Origin: Spongisporangium articulatum
GTDB taxonomy: Bacteria; Actinomycetota; Actinomycetes; Actinomycetales; Kineosporiaceae
Direction of reading: 5' to 3'
DNA length: 64,000 bases
Assembly (NCBI RefSeq): GCF_044465595.1
Contig: NZ_JBITLV010000002.1
Location: forward strand, 496,001-560,000
Shown here: in pieces, positions 1-12,861 of the stretch
Layout: each line of letters opens with the position of its first letter
How positions within the stretch are numbered: the stretch's first letter is position 1
Translations under genes and position numbers: made by a program
The notes under the pieces: generated by a model
Database searches by the model: none
What the model saw: only the letters and a program-made list of their open reading frames with translations
Told to the model about the DNA's origin: nothing

Positions 1-152
1 AGCGCCGCCTTGGTGGCCTCGGCGTCACCGGCGGCGACCGACTCGCGCACGGCGCGGACCGCGGTCTTCAGCTCGGACTTGACGGCCTTGTTACGCAGAC
101 GCGCCTTCTCGTTGGTGAGGATGCGCTTCTTCTGGGACTTGATGTTCGCCAC
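1..152 (-). CDS. rpsT: 30S ribosomal protein S20 (partial, C-terminus beyond window)
   Basis: This is the N-terminal 50 residues of ribosomal protein S20, a primary-binding protein of the 30S subunit that contacts 16S rRNA. The reading begins (GTG)ANIKSQKKRILTNEKARLR, the classic S20 start, followed by the basic helix KAVKSELKTAVRAVRES. The gene runs off the left edge, so roughly the last 35-40 residues are missing. The GTG start is chosen because the product matches the family from residue 1, and an AGAGAG-type ribosome site lies about six bases upstream. rpsT next to the ATP-grasp/alpha-E/transglutaminase genes and lepA is also the arrangement in M. tuberculosis. Identification is very secure. 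Confidence 0.95.
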   Translation of the reverse strand, partial: MANIKSQKKRILTNEKARLRNKAVKSELKTAVRAVRESVAAGDAEATKAA

Positions 153-351
153 GGAGATCTCTCTGCTTCGATTGCTTTCGGGGTATTTCGGGCATCCGGG
201 CTCCAGTTCAGAGCTGGGCCCAGCACAGTCAGCGGGTAACGATACCAGTCACGGGAGGTCACCCCGACCGCCGCGTTCGGTCACCCAGGAAACCTGCTGG
301 TAACAGCGCAGATCACGGCCTCCACGTAATGACGTGGTTACCACCGGCGGT

Positions 352-357
352 TACCGT
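352..357 (+). promoter_or_regulatory. -10 box TACCGT, leaderless promoter of the ATP-grasp gene
   Basis: TACCGT fits the actinobacterial TANNNT -10 pattern and ends 7 bases before the ATG, so transcription probably starts at the start codon. A weak -35 (ATGACG) sits 17 bases upstream. The rest of the 153-364 gap shows no gene. Confidence 0.5.
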
Positions 358-364
358 TCGCCCC

Positions 365-1996
<1,632 letters not shown>

Positions 1997-2968
1997 ATGC
2001 TCAGTCGCATCGCCGAGTCGCTCTTCTGGATCGGCCGCTACCTGGAGCGCGCCGACGACACCGCGCGCATCCTCGACGTCCACCTGCAGCTGCTGCTGGA
2101 GGACCCGGGCATCGACGAGGAGGAGGCCTGCCGGGCGCTGCTGTCCGTCATGGGCCTGATCGACGCGAGCGGTGACCCGGAGGGGACGGTCCCGCTGCCC
2201 GACACCGTCGACCGGACGACGGTGCTGGAACGCCTCGCCTTCGACCGTAACAACCCGAGCTCGATCATCGGCTCGCTCGCCGCGTGCCGTGAGAACGCCC
2301 GCCGGGCACGGGAAGTCGTCTCCCTGCAGATGTGGGAGTCGATCAACATGAGCTGGATCGGGATCAACCCGGCCCGCCGTCGCGCCACGTCGCCGCACAG
2401 CTTCTTCAACTGGGTCATCGAGCGGGCGACGCTGGTCGGCGGCATCGCGGACGCGACGATGAGCCGCGACGACGCGTGGCGGTTCATGGTGCTCGGGCGC
2501 AGCATCGAGCGGGCCGACATGACCGCCCGGCTGGTGGCTACGTCGTCGATCAGCGGGACGGCGCCCGCCTGGGTCACGCTGCTGCGTTCCTGCGGTGCCT
2601 ACGAGAGTTACGTCCGCACCTACCGGGGGCTGGCCAGCGACGAGCACGCGGCCGAGTTCCTGCTGCTGGACCGCCTCTTCCCGCGGTCGGTCCGGCACGC
2701 GCTGCAGCAGGCGGAGGACCGGCTCGAGGAACTGCTGCCCGGGGCCGACCGGGGCGGCGTCAGCGACCGGGCCCGTCGCAACCTGGGCCGGGCCCGCACC
2801 GGTCTGGAGTACCGCTCGGTGGAGGACATCCTGCGCGATCTGCCCGAGGAGATGGAGCGCGTCCAGCAGGCGTGCTCGGTGGCCAGCGACGCGATCGCCA
2901 ACCGGTTCTTCCCGCGCACGGCCGCGATGGCCTGGCACGAGTCGGCCTGGAGTGAGGAGCTCGTATGA
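1997..2968 (+). CDS. alpha-E domain protein (former DUF403)
   Basis: This 323-residue, mostly helical protein begins MLSRIAESLFWIGRYLERADDTARILD, the signature of alpha-E (DUF403) proteins. The double ER-A-D motif recurs as SIERADMTAR near residue 180. Function is unknown. The family occurs almost only beside the circularly permuted ATP-grasp protein and a transglutaminase, so it probably acts with them. The ATG follows the upstream TAG stop with no gap, and the purine-rich end of the upstream gene (GGGGGAG) must serve as its ribosome binding site. The next gene overlaps it by four bases (ATGA), indicating translational coupling. Confidence 0.9.
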   Translation: MLSRIAESLFWIGRYLERADDTARILDVHLQLLLEDPGIDEEEACRALLSVMGLIDASGDPEGTVPLPDTVDRTTVLERLAFDRNNPSSIIGSLAACRENARRAREVVSLQMWESINMSWIGINPARRRATSPHSFFNWVIERATLVGGIADATMSRDDAWRFMVLGRSIERADMTARLVATSSISGTAPAWVTLLRSCGAYESYVRTYRGLASDEHAAEFLLLDRLFPRSVRHALQQAEDRLEELLPGADRGGVSDRARRNLGRARTGLEYRSVEDILRDLPEEMERVQQACSVASDAIANRFFPRTAAMAWHESAWSEELV

Positions 2969-3810
2969 GTCTGGCCCGCCTGCGCGTCGTGCACCGCACC
3001 GGGTTCCGGTACGACGAGTCCGTCGCCGCCTCCTACAACGAGGCCCGGATGACCCCGGTGAACACCGGCAACCAGTCGGTGCTGGCCGCCCGGATCACGG
3101 TCGAGCCGGTGACGTGGACGTACTCCTACCGCGACTACTGGGGCACCCAGGTGACCGCGTTCGACGTCCTGGTGCCGCACGAGGAACTGGCGGTGATCAG
3201 CAGCAGCACGGTCGAACTGCAGGACCCGCCCCCCGCTCCGCGAGGGCTGGGCTGGGAGGCGCTGCGGGCGCCGTCCGTGCTCGACACGCACGCCGAGTAC
3301 CTGGTGCAGACCGCGCGCAGCGAGCCGCACGAGGAGGTCGTCGACTTGGCCCGGGACGCCGCCGGGGACCTCGCGCCGGACGCCGCCGCCCGCGCGGTGT
3401 GCGACATGCTCCGTTCCAAGCTGGAGTACGTGCCGGGCTCGACGCACGTGACGGCGACGGCGGCCGACGTCTGGGAGCACCGCAAGGGCGTCTGCCAGGA
3501 CTTCGCGCACCTGTCGATCGGTGCGCTGCGCGGGTTGGGCATCCCCACCCGGTACGTGTCGGGGTACCTGCACCCGAAGGCCGGCGCCGAGGTCGGCGAG
3601 ACCGTCGAGGGGCAGAGCCACGCCTGGATCGAGTGGTGGGCGGGGGAGTGGGTCCCGTTCGACCCGACCAGCGTCACCCCGGTGGCGCAGGACCACGTGA
3701 CCGTGGCCCGGGGCCGCGACTACAACGACGTGACCCCGCTGAAGGGCATCTACACCGGTTCGACGGATTCGGCCCTGTTCGTCTCGGTGGCGGTCACCCG
3801 GCTCATGTAG
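2965..3810 (+). CDS. transglutaminase-like cysteine protease family protein
   Basis: This 281-residue protein has an N-terminal bacterial transglutaminase-like domain (starting LRVVHRTGFRYDESV) and a C-terminal transglutaminase fold with an intact catalytic triad: Cys177 in KGVCQDFAHL, His219 in GQSHAWIEWW and Asp233 in VPFDPTSV. Such proteins may cleave or transfer amide bonds. There is no signal peptide, so it is probably cytoplasmic. It is the third gene of the ATP-grasp/alpha-E operon and overlaps the alpha-E gene by four bases. An ATP-grasp ligase paired with a papain-fold enzyme suggests synthesis and trimming of a peptide-like compound; this is inference. Confidence 0.9.
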   Translation: MSLARLRVVHRTGFRYDESVAASYNEARMTPVNTGNQSVLAARITVEPVTWTYSYRDYWGTQVTAFDVLVPHEELAVISSSTVELQDPPPAPRGLGWEALRAPSVLDTHAEYLVQTARSEPHEEVVDLARDAAGDLAPDAAARAVCDMLRSKLEYVPGSTHVTATAADVWEHRKGVCQDFAHLSIGALRGLGIPTRYVSGYLHPKAGAEVGETVEGQSHAWIEWWAGEWVPFDPTSVTPVAQDHVTVARGRDYNDVTPLKGIYTGSTDSALFVSVAVTRLM

Positions 3811-3888
3811 AGGGAGAGCGGTGGGCGGACGTGGTCCGCGCTCGTGGGACGATGTACCGACCGCACCCGATCTCTGAGGTATCCACAC

Positions 3889-5745
<1,857 letters not shown>

Positions 5746-5822
5746 GAACCGGTCCCGCCTGTCCGGAGGCGGCCTCCCCGCCTACAGTGATCCCGAGGTC
5801 GACGGCGACTGGAGGGCCCCGC

Positions 5823-7682
<1,860 letters not shown>

Positions 7683-7695
7683 CCGGTCGGCCTGC

Positions 7696-7701
7696 GACAA
7701 T
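7696..7701 (+). promoter_or_regulatory. -10 box GACAAT, leaderless promoter of the MOSC gene
   Basis: GACAAT ends 7 bases before the ATG at 7709, the leaderless spacing seen repeatedly here. This supports 7709 rather than the ATG at 7700, which overlaps the box. No clear -35. Confidence 0.5.
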
Positions 7702-7708
7702 GGTGGAC

Positions 7709-8371
7709 ATGGCCTCCGTGACCGCTGTCGCCGTCGTGCACGAGATCCTGCCCAACCCCGGGGAGAAGCCCGACACGACCGCGATCGACAAGCGTGCCGT
7801 AGACGGCCCCGTGCCGGCCCACGCGCTCGGGCTGGAGGGGGACACCCAGGTCGACACGAAGTACCACGGCGGCCGGTTCCAGGCCCTCTACGCCTACGCC
7901 GACGAGGACGCCGAGCGGTGGGCCGACGAGCTGGGCCGCGACGTCACGCCCGGGCTGTTCGGCGAGAATCTGCGCACCAGCGGCGTCGACGTCAGCGGTG
8001 CCGAGGTGGGCGAGCGGTGGCAGGTCGGCGAACCGGGTGTGGGTCCCCTGCTGGAGGTCACGTCCCCCCGCACGCCGTGCGCGACCTTCGCGAACCGGAT
8101 GCGGGAGCCGCACTGGGTCAAGCGGTTCACGCAGCGGAAGGCGCCAGGTGCCTACTTGGCGGTCGTCGAGCCGGGCGTGATCAGCGCCGGCGACGCCGTG
8201 CAGGTCGTCCACCGGCCGGGCCACGGCCTGCCGATCAGCGCGGTCACCAAGATCGCCGAGCCGGAGACGATGGCCCGGCTGCTGGAGTTCGCCGAGGCGA
8301 CGGGCTACGAGCTGGAGCCTTACCTGCGGCGTGACGCCGAGCGCAAGGCCCGGCGCCTGGCCACCGGCTGA
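7709..8371 (+). CDS. MOSC domain protein
   Basis: This 220-residue protein is a stand-alone MOSC (molybdenum cofactor sulfurase C-terminal) domain of the YiiM type. It begins MASVTAVAVVHEI and carries LGLEGDTQVDTKYHGG, LFGENLRTSG and a PRTPCATFANRM segment with the conserved cysteine. MOSC proteins bind the molybdenum cofactor or carry out Mo-dependent reductions of N-hydroxylated compounds; the substrate here is unknown. Its TGA shares a base with the ATG of hemW, so the two are probably co-expressed. Start chosen by the leaderless -10. Confidence 0.88.
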   Translation: MASVTAVAVVHEILPNPGEKPDTTAIDKRAVDGPVPAHALGLEGDTQVDTKYHGGRFQALYAYADEDAERWADELGRDVTPGLFGENLRTSGVDVSGAEVGERWQVGEPGVGPLLEVTSPRTPCATFANRMREPHWVKRFTQRKAPGAYLAVVEPGVISAGDAVQVVHRPGHGLPISAVTKIAEPETMARLLEFAEATGYELEPYLRRDAERKARRLATG

Positions 8372-9600
8372 TGCCCTCCGCCCTGCCGCTCGCCGACCCG
8401 GCCCCCGCCGACGGCACCCTGCCGCGCACCGTCGCCGACGGGGCGGCGCGGCGCGCCTTCGGGGTCTACGTGCACGTCCCCTTCTGCGCGGTGCGGTGCG
8501 GGTACTGCGACTTCAACACCTACACCGCGACGGAACTCGGCGGCGGCGGCGACCAGGCCGCCTACGCCGGGCACGCGCTCACCGAGATCGCCCTGGCCCG
8601 GAGGGTTCTGGACGCGGCCGCGGTTCCGTCGCGCCCGGCGTCCACCGTGTTCTTCGGCGGCGGGACGCCGACCCTCCTGCCGGTCGCGGACCTCGCCGCC
8701 CTGCTGGCCGGGGTCCGCGACACCTTCGGCCTCGCCGCGGGGGCGGAGGTCACCGTCGAGGCCAACCCCGACTCGGTCGACCCGCACTCGCTGGCGCAGC
8801 TGGCCGCGGCGGGCGTGACCCGGGTGTCGTTCGGCATGCAGTCCGCCGTGCCGCACGTGCTGGCCACGCTCGACCGCACGCACGACCCGCTCCGCATCCC
8901 TGCGGTGGTCGAAGCCGCCCGGGCCGCAGGGCTTTCCGTGAGCTTGGACCTGATCTACGGCACGCCGGGGGAGTCGCTGCGCGACTGGGAGACCAGCGTC
9001 CGCGCAGCCCTGGCCTGCGCGCCCGACCACGTCTCGGCCTACGCCCTCGTGGTCGAGGAGGGCACCCGCCTGGCCGTACAGGTCCGGCGCGGTGAGCTGC
9101 CCGCCCCCGACGACGACGACCTGGCCGACAAGTACGACCTGGCGGACGAGCTCTTCGCGGCGGCCGGCCTGCGCTGGTACGAGGTGTCGAACTGGGCCCG
9201 GGAACCCGCGCAGGCGTGCCGGCACAACCTCGGCTACTGGCGTGGCGACGACTGGTGGGGCGTCGGGCCGGGGGCGCACTCGCACGTCGGCGGGGTCCGG
9301 TGGTGGAACGTGCGGCACCCCAGTGCCTACGCGCAGCGGCTCACCGCGGGCCTGTCGCCCGCCGCCGGTCGCGAGACCCTGGGGGCCGCCGAGCGCGAGG
9401 AGGAGCGGGTGCTGCTCGGCGTCCGCCTCGCCGACGGGCTGCCGGTGGATGACGTCCCGCTCGACGGGCGTCCCACGCGCGTCGCGTCGCTGGTCGCCGA
9501 CGGGTTGGTGGACGGTCGCGCTGCGCTGGCCGGGCGACTCGTGCTGACCCGGCCCGGACGGCTCCTGGCCGACGCGGTCGTCCGGCGCCTTCTGCCCTGA
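8371..9600 (+). CDS. hemW: radical SAM heme chaperone HemW (HemN-like)
   Basis: This 409-residue radical-SAM protein carries the iron-sulfur motif in VPFCAVRCGYCDFNTYT (CxxxCxxC) and the FFGGGTPTLL and VTVEANPDS segments of the HemN/HemW family. The SVSLDLIYGTPGES and YEVSNWARE segments are HemW-like. HemW proteins deliver heme rather than catalyse coproporphyrinogen oxidation, and in actinobacteria this gene lies near hrcA/dnaJ2, as here and in M. tuberculosis (Rv2388c). About 25 extra N-terminal residues precede the core. Its start overlaps the stop of the MOSC gene by one base. Confidence 0.92.
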   Translation: MPSALPLADPAPADGTLPRTVADGAARRAFGVYVHVPFCAVRCGYCDFNTYTATELGGGGDQAAYAGHALTEIALARRVLDAAAVPSRPASTVFFGGGTPTLLPVADLAALLAGVRDTFGLAAGAEVTVEANPDSVDPHSLAQLAAAGVTRVSFGMQSAVPHVLATLDRTHDPLRIPAVVEAARAAGLSVSLDLIYGTPGESLRDWETSVRAALACAPDHVSAYALVVEEGTRLAVQVRRGELPAPDDDDLADKYDLADELFAAAGLRWYEVSNWAREPAQACRHNLGYWRGDDWWGVGPGAHSHVGGVRWWNVRHPSAYAQRLTAGLSPAAGRETLGAAEREEERVLLGVRLADGLPVDDVPLDGRPTRVASLVADGLVDGRAALAGRLVLTRPGRLLADAVVRRLLP

Positions 9601-9615
9601 GCCGGCCCTGACGCA

Positions 9616-9664
9616 TCGACGAGTGAATCTCGGCTGCCATGTCCAGCCGAGATTCACTCGTCGA
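9616..9664 (+). terminator. long perfect inverted repeat between hemW and panB
   Basis: Two 21-base arms (9616-9636 and 9644-9664) are perfectly complementary around a 7-base loop, CCATGTC. The element lies between two convergent genes, so it can act as a bidirectional terminator. There is no T-tract. It is much longer than a typical terminator stem. Confidence 0.75.
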
Positions 9665-9671
9665 CGGTCGT

Positions 9672-10577
9672 TCAGGGGTTGAGGCTCGCGTCGTCCCCGT
9701 AGAAGGCGAGGGTGGCCTCGGGTTCGGGCACGGCGGCGTCCCGGCCGAAGGTCTCGGCCACCCCGTCGGGCAGGTGGTAGCTCTCGGCGGCGTTCGGGAA
9801 GTCGCCGGAGCGCACGTCGGCCGCGTACCGCCGGATCGCCTCCACCGCCTCGGTCTTCAGGTGCGCGTAGGTGCGGACGAACTTGGGGCGCAACCGGTCC
9901 TGGAAGCCCAGCAGGTCGTGCCACACGAGGACCTGCCCGTCGCAGTGCGGGCCGGCTCCGATGCCGATGGTCGGCACGGGCACCGACTCGGTGATCATGC
10001 GCGCGACCTCGTCGGGCACGGCCTCGAGCACGATGGCGAAGACCCCCGCCTCGACGAGGGCCTGGGCGTCCGCGAGCAACGCGCGGGCGGCGTCCGCCTG
10101 CTTGCCCTGCACCTTGAAACCGCCCAGCGCGTGCACCGACTGGGGCGTCAGCCCGATGTGCCCCACGACCGGGATCTCGGCGTCCACGAGGGCCCGGATC
10201 ATCGGCGCCCGCTTGGCGCCGCCCTCCAGCTTCACGGCGCCGGCACCGGCGCGGATCAGCTTCGCCGCGTTCCGCACGGTCTCCTCGGTCGAGACGTGGT
10301 AGCTCATCCACGGCATGTCGCCGAGCACCATCGCGCGCGGCCGGGCCCGCGCGACGGCGGCCGTGTGATGGGCCATCTCCTCGACTGTGACCTGCAGGGT
10401 GTCCTCGTAGCCGAGGACGACCATGGCCAGCGTGTCGCCGACCAGGATGATGTCGACGCCCGCCTCGTCGGCGATCAGGCCGCCCGGGGCGTCGTACGCC
10501 GTCACCATCACCAGCGGGTCACCGCCGGCGGCCACCTTGCGGGCCCGTACCTGAGGTGCAGTCACGTTCTCGGCCAC
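9672..10577 (-). CDS. panB: 3-methyl-2-oxobutanoate hydroxymethyltransferase
   Basis: PanB transfers a hydroxymethyl group from methylene-tetrahydrofolate to 2-oxoisovalerate to give ketopantoate, the first committed step of pantothenate and CoA synthesis. The 301-residue product shows the family segments VMVTAYDAPGG, VGDTLAMVVLGYEDT, VKLEGG, IPVVGHIGLTPQS and TIGIGAGPHCDGQVLVWHDLLG. The start is placed at the GTG seven codons inside the longest frame because a strong AGGAGG lies five bases before it. It faces hemW and is separated from DUF3097 upstream by a hairpin, so it is probably monocistronic. Confidence 0.95.
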   Translation of the reverse strand: MAENVTAPQVRARKVAAGGDPLVMVTAYDAPGGLIADEAGVDIILVGDTLAMVVLGYEDTLQVTVEEMAHHTAAVARARPRAMVLGDMPWMSYHVSTEETVRNAAKLIRAGAGAVKLEGGAKRAPMIRALVDAEIPVVGHIGLTPQSVHALGGFKVQGKQADAARALLADAQALVEAGVFAIVLEAVPDEVARMITESVPVPTIGIGAGPHCDGQVLVWHDLLGFQDRLRPKFVRTYAHLKTEAVEAIRRYAADVRSGDFPNAAESYHLPDGVAETFGRDAAVPEPEATLAFYGDDASLNP

Positions 10578-10720
10578 GGATGCCTCCTGAGCGTCCACGT
10601 CGTCGTGTCCCTCGCGCGGCGCACCCTGACGTGCACCGCGTGCCGAAGAAGTGTCACTCCGTGCCGGAGGTTCCGCGAGAGGTACGTGAGGTGAGTGCCG
10701 TCACGCCCTCACCGGCGGCG

Positions 10721-10782
10721 TGCCCAACCAAAGCACAGAAATCTGCGCCGTCTCGGCCGATTTTCTGTGCTTTGGCTGGGCA
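10721..10782 (-). terminator. long inverted repeat downstream of the DUF3097 gene
   Basis: Arms at 10721-10743 and 10759-10782 pair almost completely (core CCAAAGCACAGAAA, one wobble pair and one bulged base) around a 15-base loop. It lies after the DUF3097 stop codon and before panB on the same strand, so it probably ends DUF3097 transcripts. The remaining 10578-10804 gap shows no gene. Confidence 0.65.
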
Positions 10783-10804
10783 TGCCGGGGTCGGGGGGCA
10801 GGGC

Positions 10805-11686
10805 TCAGCGGTCGGCGGAGTCGCCCGTCACGAAGTCGATCAACTCCTCGACCCGGCCGAGCAGGGCCGGTTCCAGGTCGGCGTAGCTCGTCACCGACCC
10901 GAGGATGCGCTTCCAGCCGCGCGCGACGTCGGCCTGGGTCGCGTGCGGCCAGCCCAGCTCGGCGAGCACGCCCTCCTTCCACGGCCGGCCCTTGGGTATG
11001 ACCGGCCATTCCGCCAGGCCGAGCCGCGCCGGCCGCACGCCCTGCCAGACGTCGACATAGGGGTGCCCGACCACCAGCACGTGCGCGGCCGCCCCCGGCA
11101 CCCGCTGGGCCACGGCCACCGCCTCGTGCCACTCCTTCGACCCGGACACCAGGTGGTCGACCAGGACGCCGATCCGCCGCCCCGGCCCGGGCCCGAACTC
11201 GCGGACGGCGGCGGCCAGGTCGTCGACCCCGTGCAACGGCTGGACGACGACCCCCTCCACCCGCAGGTCGGCGCCCCACACCTTCTCCACCAGTTCGGCG
11301 TCGTGCAGTCCCTCGACGAGGATCCGCGAGGCCCGGGCCACCCGTGCCCGGGCGCCCGCGACCGCGTACGAGCCACTCGCCGTCCGCACCGGCCCGGCGG
11401 CGCCCGCGGCGACGGGCGGGACCAGCCGCACGGGGACGCCGTCCACCCAGAAACCCGGGCCCAGCTCGAAGGTCCGGGTCTTGCCGCGCCGGTCCTCCAG
11501 GACCACGACGTGCAGCCCGCCGCTCTTCTCCACCCGGACGACGGCCCCGACCCAGCCGGTCTCCACGTCCTCGACCACGAGTCCGGTCTCCGCGGCCACC
11601 TCGGGCAGCTCGCGCTTCTTCGGCCGGCCTGCGGCCAGGACGTCGGTGCCGTAACGGTCGTAGCCGCCGGGAGGACGATTCATCAC
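10805..11686 (-). CDS. DUF3097 family protein, function unknown
   Basis: This 293-residue protein belongs to the actinobacterial DUF3097 family. It begins (M)MNRPPGGYDRYGTDVLA, has an OB-like N-terminal part (VVEDVETGWVGAVVRVEKSGG) and a TOPRIM-like core with ILVEGLHDAELVEKVWG and VLVDHLVSGSKEW; the acidic residues there recall metal-binding TOPRIM motifs. That fold suggestion is mine from motif shape. The GTG start directly before an ATG is chosen because TAGCGT ends 7 bases upstream of it, giving a leaderless transcript. It is divergent from hrcA. Confidence 0.82.
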   Translation of the reverse strand: MMNRPPGGYDRYGTDVLAAGRPKKRELPEVAAETGLVVEDVETGWVGAVVRVEKSGGLHVVVLEDRRGKTRTFELGPGFWVDGVPVRLVPPVAAGAAGPVRTASGSYAVAGARARVARASRILVEGLHDAELVEKVWGADLRVEGVVVQPLHGVDDLAAAVREFGPGPGRRIGVLVDHLVSGSKEWHEAVAVAQRVPGAAAHVLVVGHPYVDVWQGVRPARLGLAEWPVIPKGRPWKEGVLAELGWPHATQADVARGWKRILGSVTSYADLEPALLGRVEELIDFVTGDSADR

Positions 11687-11693
11687 GTTGCGG

Positions 11694-11699
11694 ACGCTA
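11694..11699 (-). promoter_or_regulatory. -10 box TAGCGT, leaderless promoter of the DUF3097 gene
   Basis: On the minus strand TAGCGT is followed by seven bases and then GTG-ATG, the leaderless arrangement. Confidence 0.45.
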
Positions 11700-11743
11700 A
11701 TCGGAGCGGACTCGTGGGCCGAGCCGCAACGCCGGGGGGCGGG

Positions 11744-11749
11744 TAGACT
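11744..11749 (+). promoter_or_regulatory. -10 box TAGACT of the hrcA promoter
   Basis: TAGACT fits TANNNT and its last base overlaps the first base of the CIRCE operator, so bound HrcA would block the polymerase. The -35 region is not obvious. Confidence 0.55.
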
Positions 11750-11773
11750 GGCACTCTTGTCACGCGAGTGCCA
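11749..11773 (+). promoter_or_regulatory. CIRCE operator (HrcA binding site)
   Basis: TGGCACTC, nine bases, GAGTGCCA: a perfect 8-base inverted repeat with 9-base spacing, matching the CIRCE consensus (TTAGCACTC-N9-GAGTGCTAA) except at its outer bases. It sits just upstream of hrcA, so hrcA-dnaJ2-rsmE is probably autorepressed by HrcA and induced on heat shock. Confidence 0.93.
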
Positions 11774-11798
11774 ACGACCCCGAGGGAGGTGACGCCCG

Positions 11799-12839
11799 AT
11801 GAGCGAGGACCGCAAGCTCGCCGTGCTGCGCGCCATCGTCGAGGACTACGTGCAGACCCGGGAACCCGTCGGCTCGCGGGCGCTGGTCGAGCGGCACGCG
11901 CTCGGGGTCTCCCCGGCGACGATCCGCAACGACATGGCGGCCCTGGAGGACGAGGGCTACATCACGCAGCCGCACACGAGTGCCGGGCGGATCCCGACCG
12001 ACAAGGGGTACCGCCTCTTCGTCGACCGGCTCAGCACCGTGAAGCCGTTGAGCCCGGCCGAGAAGCGGGCCATCCAGGGGCTGCTCGACGGGGCGGTCGA
12101 CCTGGACGACGTGCTGGAGCGCACCGGGCGGCTGCTGGCCCAGATCACCCGGCAGGTCGCGGTCGTGCAGTACCCGTCGCTGACCCGCTCGACCGTGCAG
12201 CACGTCGAGCTGGTGCCGCTGGGCGCCGAGCGGGTGCTGTTCGTGCTGATCACCAACTCGGGGCGGGTCGAGCAGCGGGTCGTCGCCCTGCCGCCGGGCG
12301 TCTCACTGGTCGAGGAGCCGCTGGCCGGCACCGACGTCCTGGCCGTCCTGCGCACCCGGCTGAACGCGGCCACCGCCGGAGCCTCGTTGCGCGACGTCCC
12401 GCAGCTGGTGCTCGGGCTCGGCGACCGGTTCCAGCCCGCCGAGCGGCCCGTCGTCCAGGCGGTGCTCGAGGCGCTCGACGACTCCCTCGACATCGACCGC
12501 GAGGAGCGGATCGTGCTGGCCGGCACGGCCAACCTGGCCCGCTCCGGGGATTTCGTCTCCACCATCGGCCCGGTGCTGGAGGCGATCGAGGAGCACGTCG
12601 TCCTGCTGAAGCTGTTGTCCGAGATGGCCGACGGCGCGGGTGGGGTGGGCGTGCTGATCGGGAGTGAGACGGCCCACGAGGGCCTGCAGGAAGCGGCGGT
12701 GGTCGCCAGCGGTTACGCATCCGGGGGAGAGGTCGTGGCCCGGCTCGGCGTGCTCGGCCCGACCCGCATGGACTATCCGACGAACATGGCCGCGGTCCGC
12801 GCGGTCGCGCGGTACGTGACGCGGATCCTCACGTCGTGA
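11799..12839 (+). CDS. hrcA: heat-inducible transcription repressor HrcA
   Basis: HrcA is the repressor that binds CIRCE elements and controls groE/dnaK-class chaperone genes. The 346-residue product begins MSEDRKLAVLRAIVEDYVQT, followed by the winged-helix DNA-binding segment GVSPATIRNDMAALEDEGYI and the HTSAGRIPTDKGYR motif. The C-terminal domain contains VLIGSE and VLGPTRMDYPTNMA. GGGAGGTGA lies about six bases before the ATG. dnaJ2 follows after 22 bases, so they form one operon. Normal length. Confidence 0.97.
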   Translation: MSEDRKLAVLRAIVEDYVQTREPVGSRALVERHALGVSPATIRNDMAALEDEGYITQPHTSAGRIPTDKGYRLFVDRLSTVKPLSPAEKRAIQGLLDGAVDLDDVLERTGRLLAQITRQVAVVQYPSLTRSTVQHVELVPLGAERVLFVLITNSGRVEQRVVALPPGVSLVEEPLAGTDVLAVLRTRLNAATAGASLRDVPQLVLGLGDRFQPAERPVVQAVLEALDDSLDIDREERIVLAGTANLARSGDFVSTIGPVLEAIEEHVVLLKLLSEMADGAGGVGVLIGSETAHEGLQEAAVVASGYASGGEVVARLGVLGPTRMDYPTNMAAVRAVARYVTRILTS

Positions 12840-12861
12840 GGCGCGTTCAGAGAGCAGACAG

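Noticed and set aside
10..303. Plus-strand open frame opposite rpsT
   Set aside because: rpsT on the minus strand matches S20 from its first residue; the plus frame has no motif.
9601..9671. tRNA or small RNA gene in the hemW-panB gap
   Set aside because: Only a simple perfect hairpin; no cloverleaf, and the gap is 71 bases.
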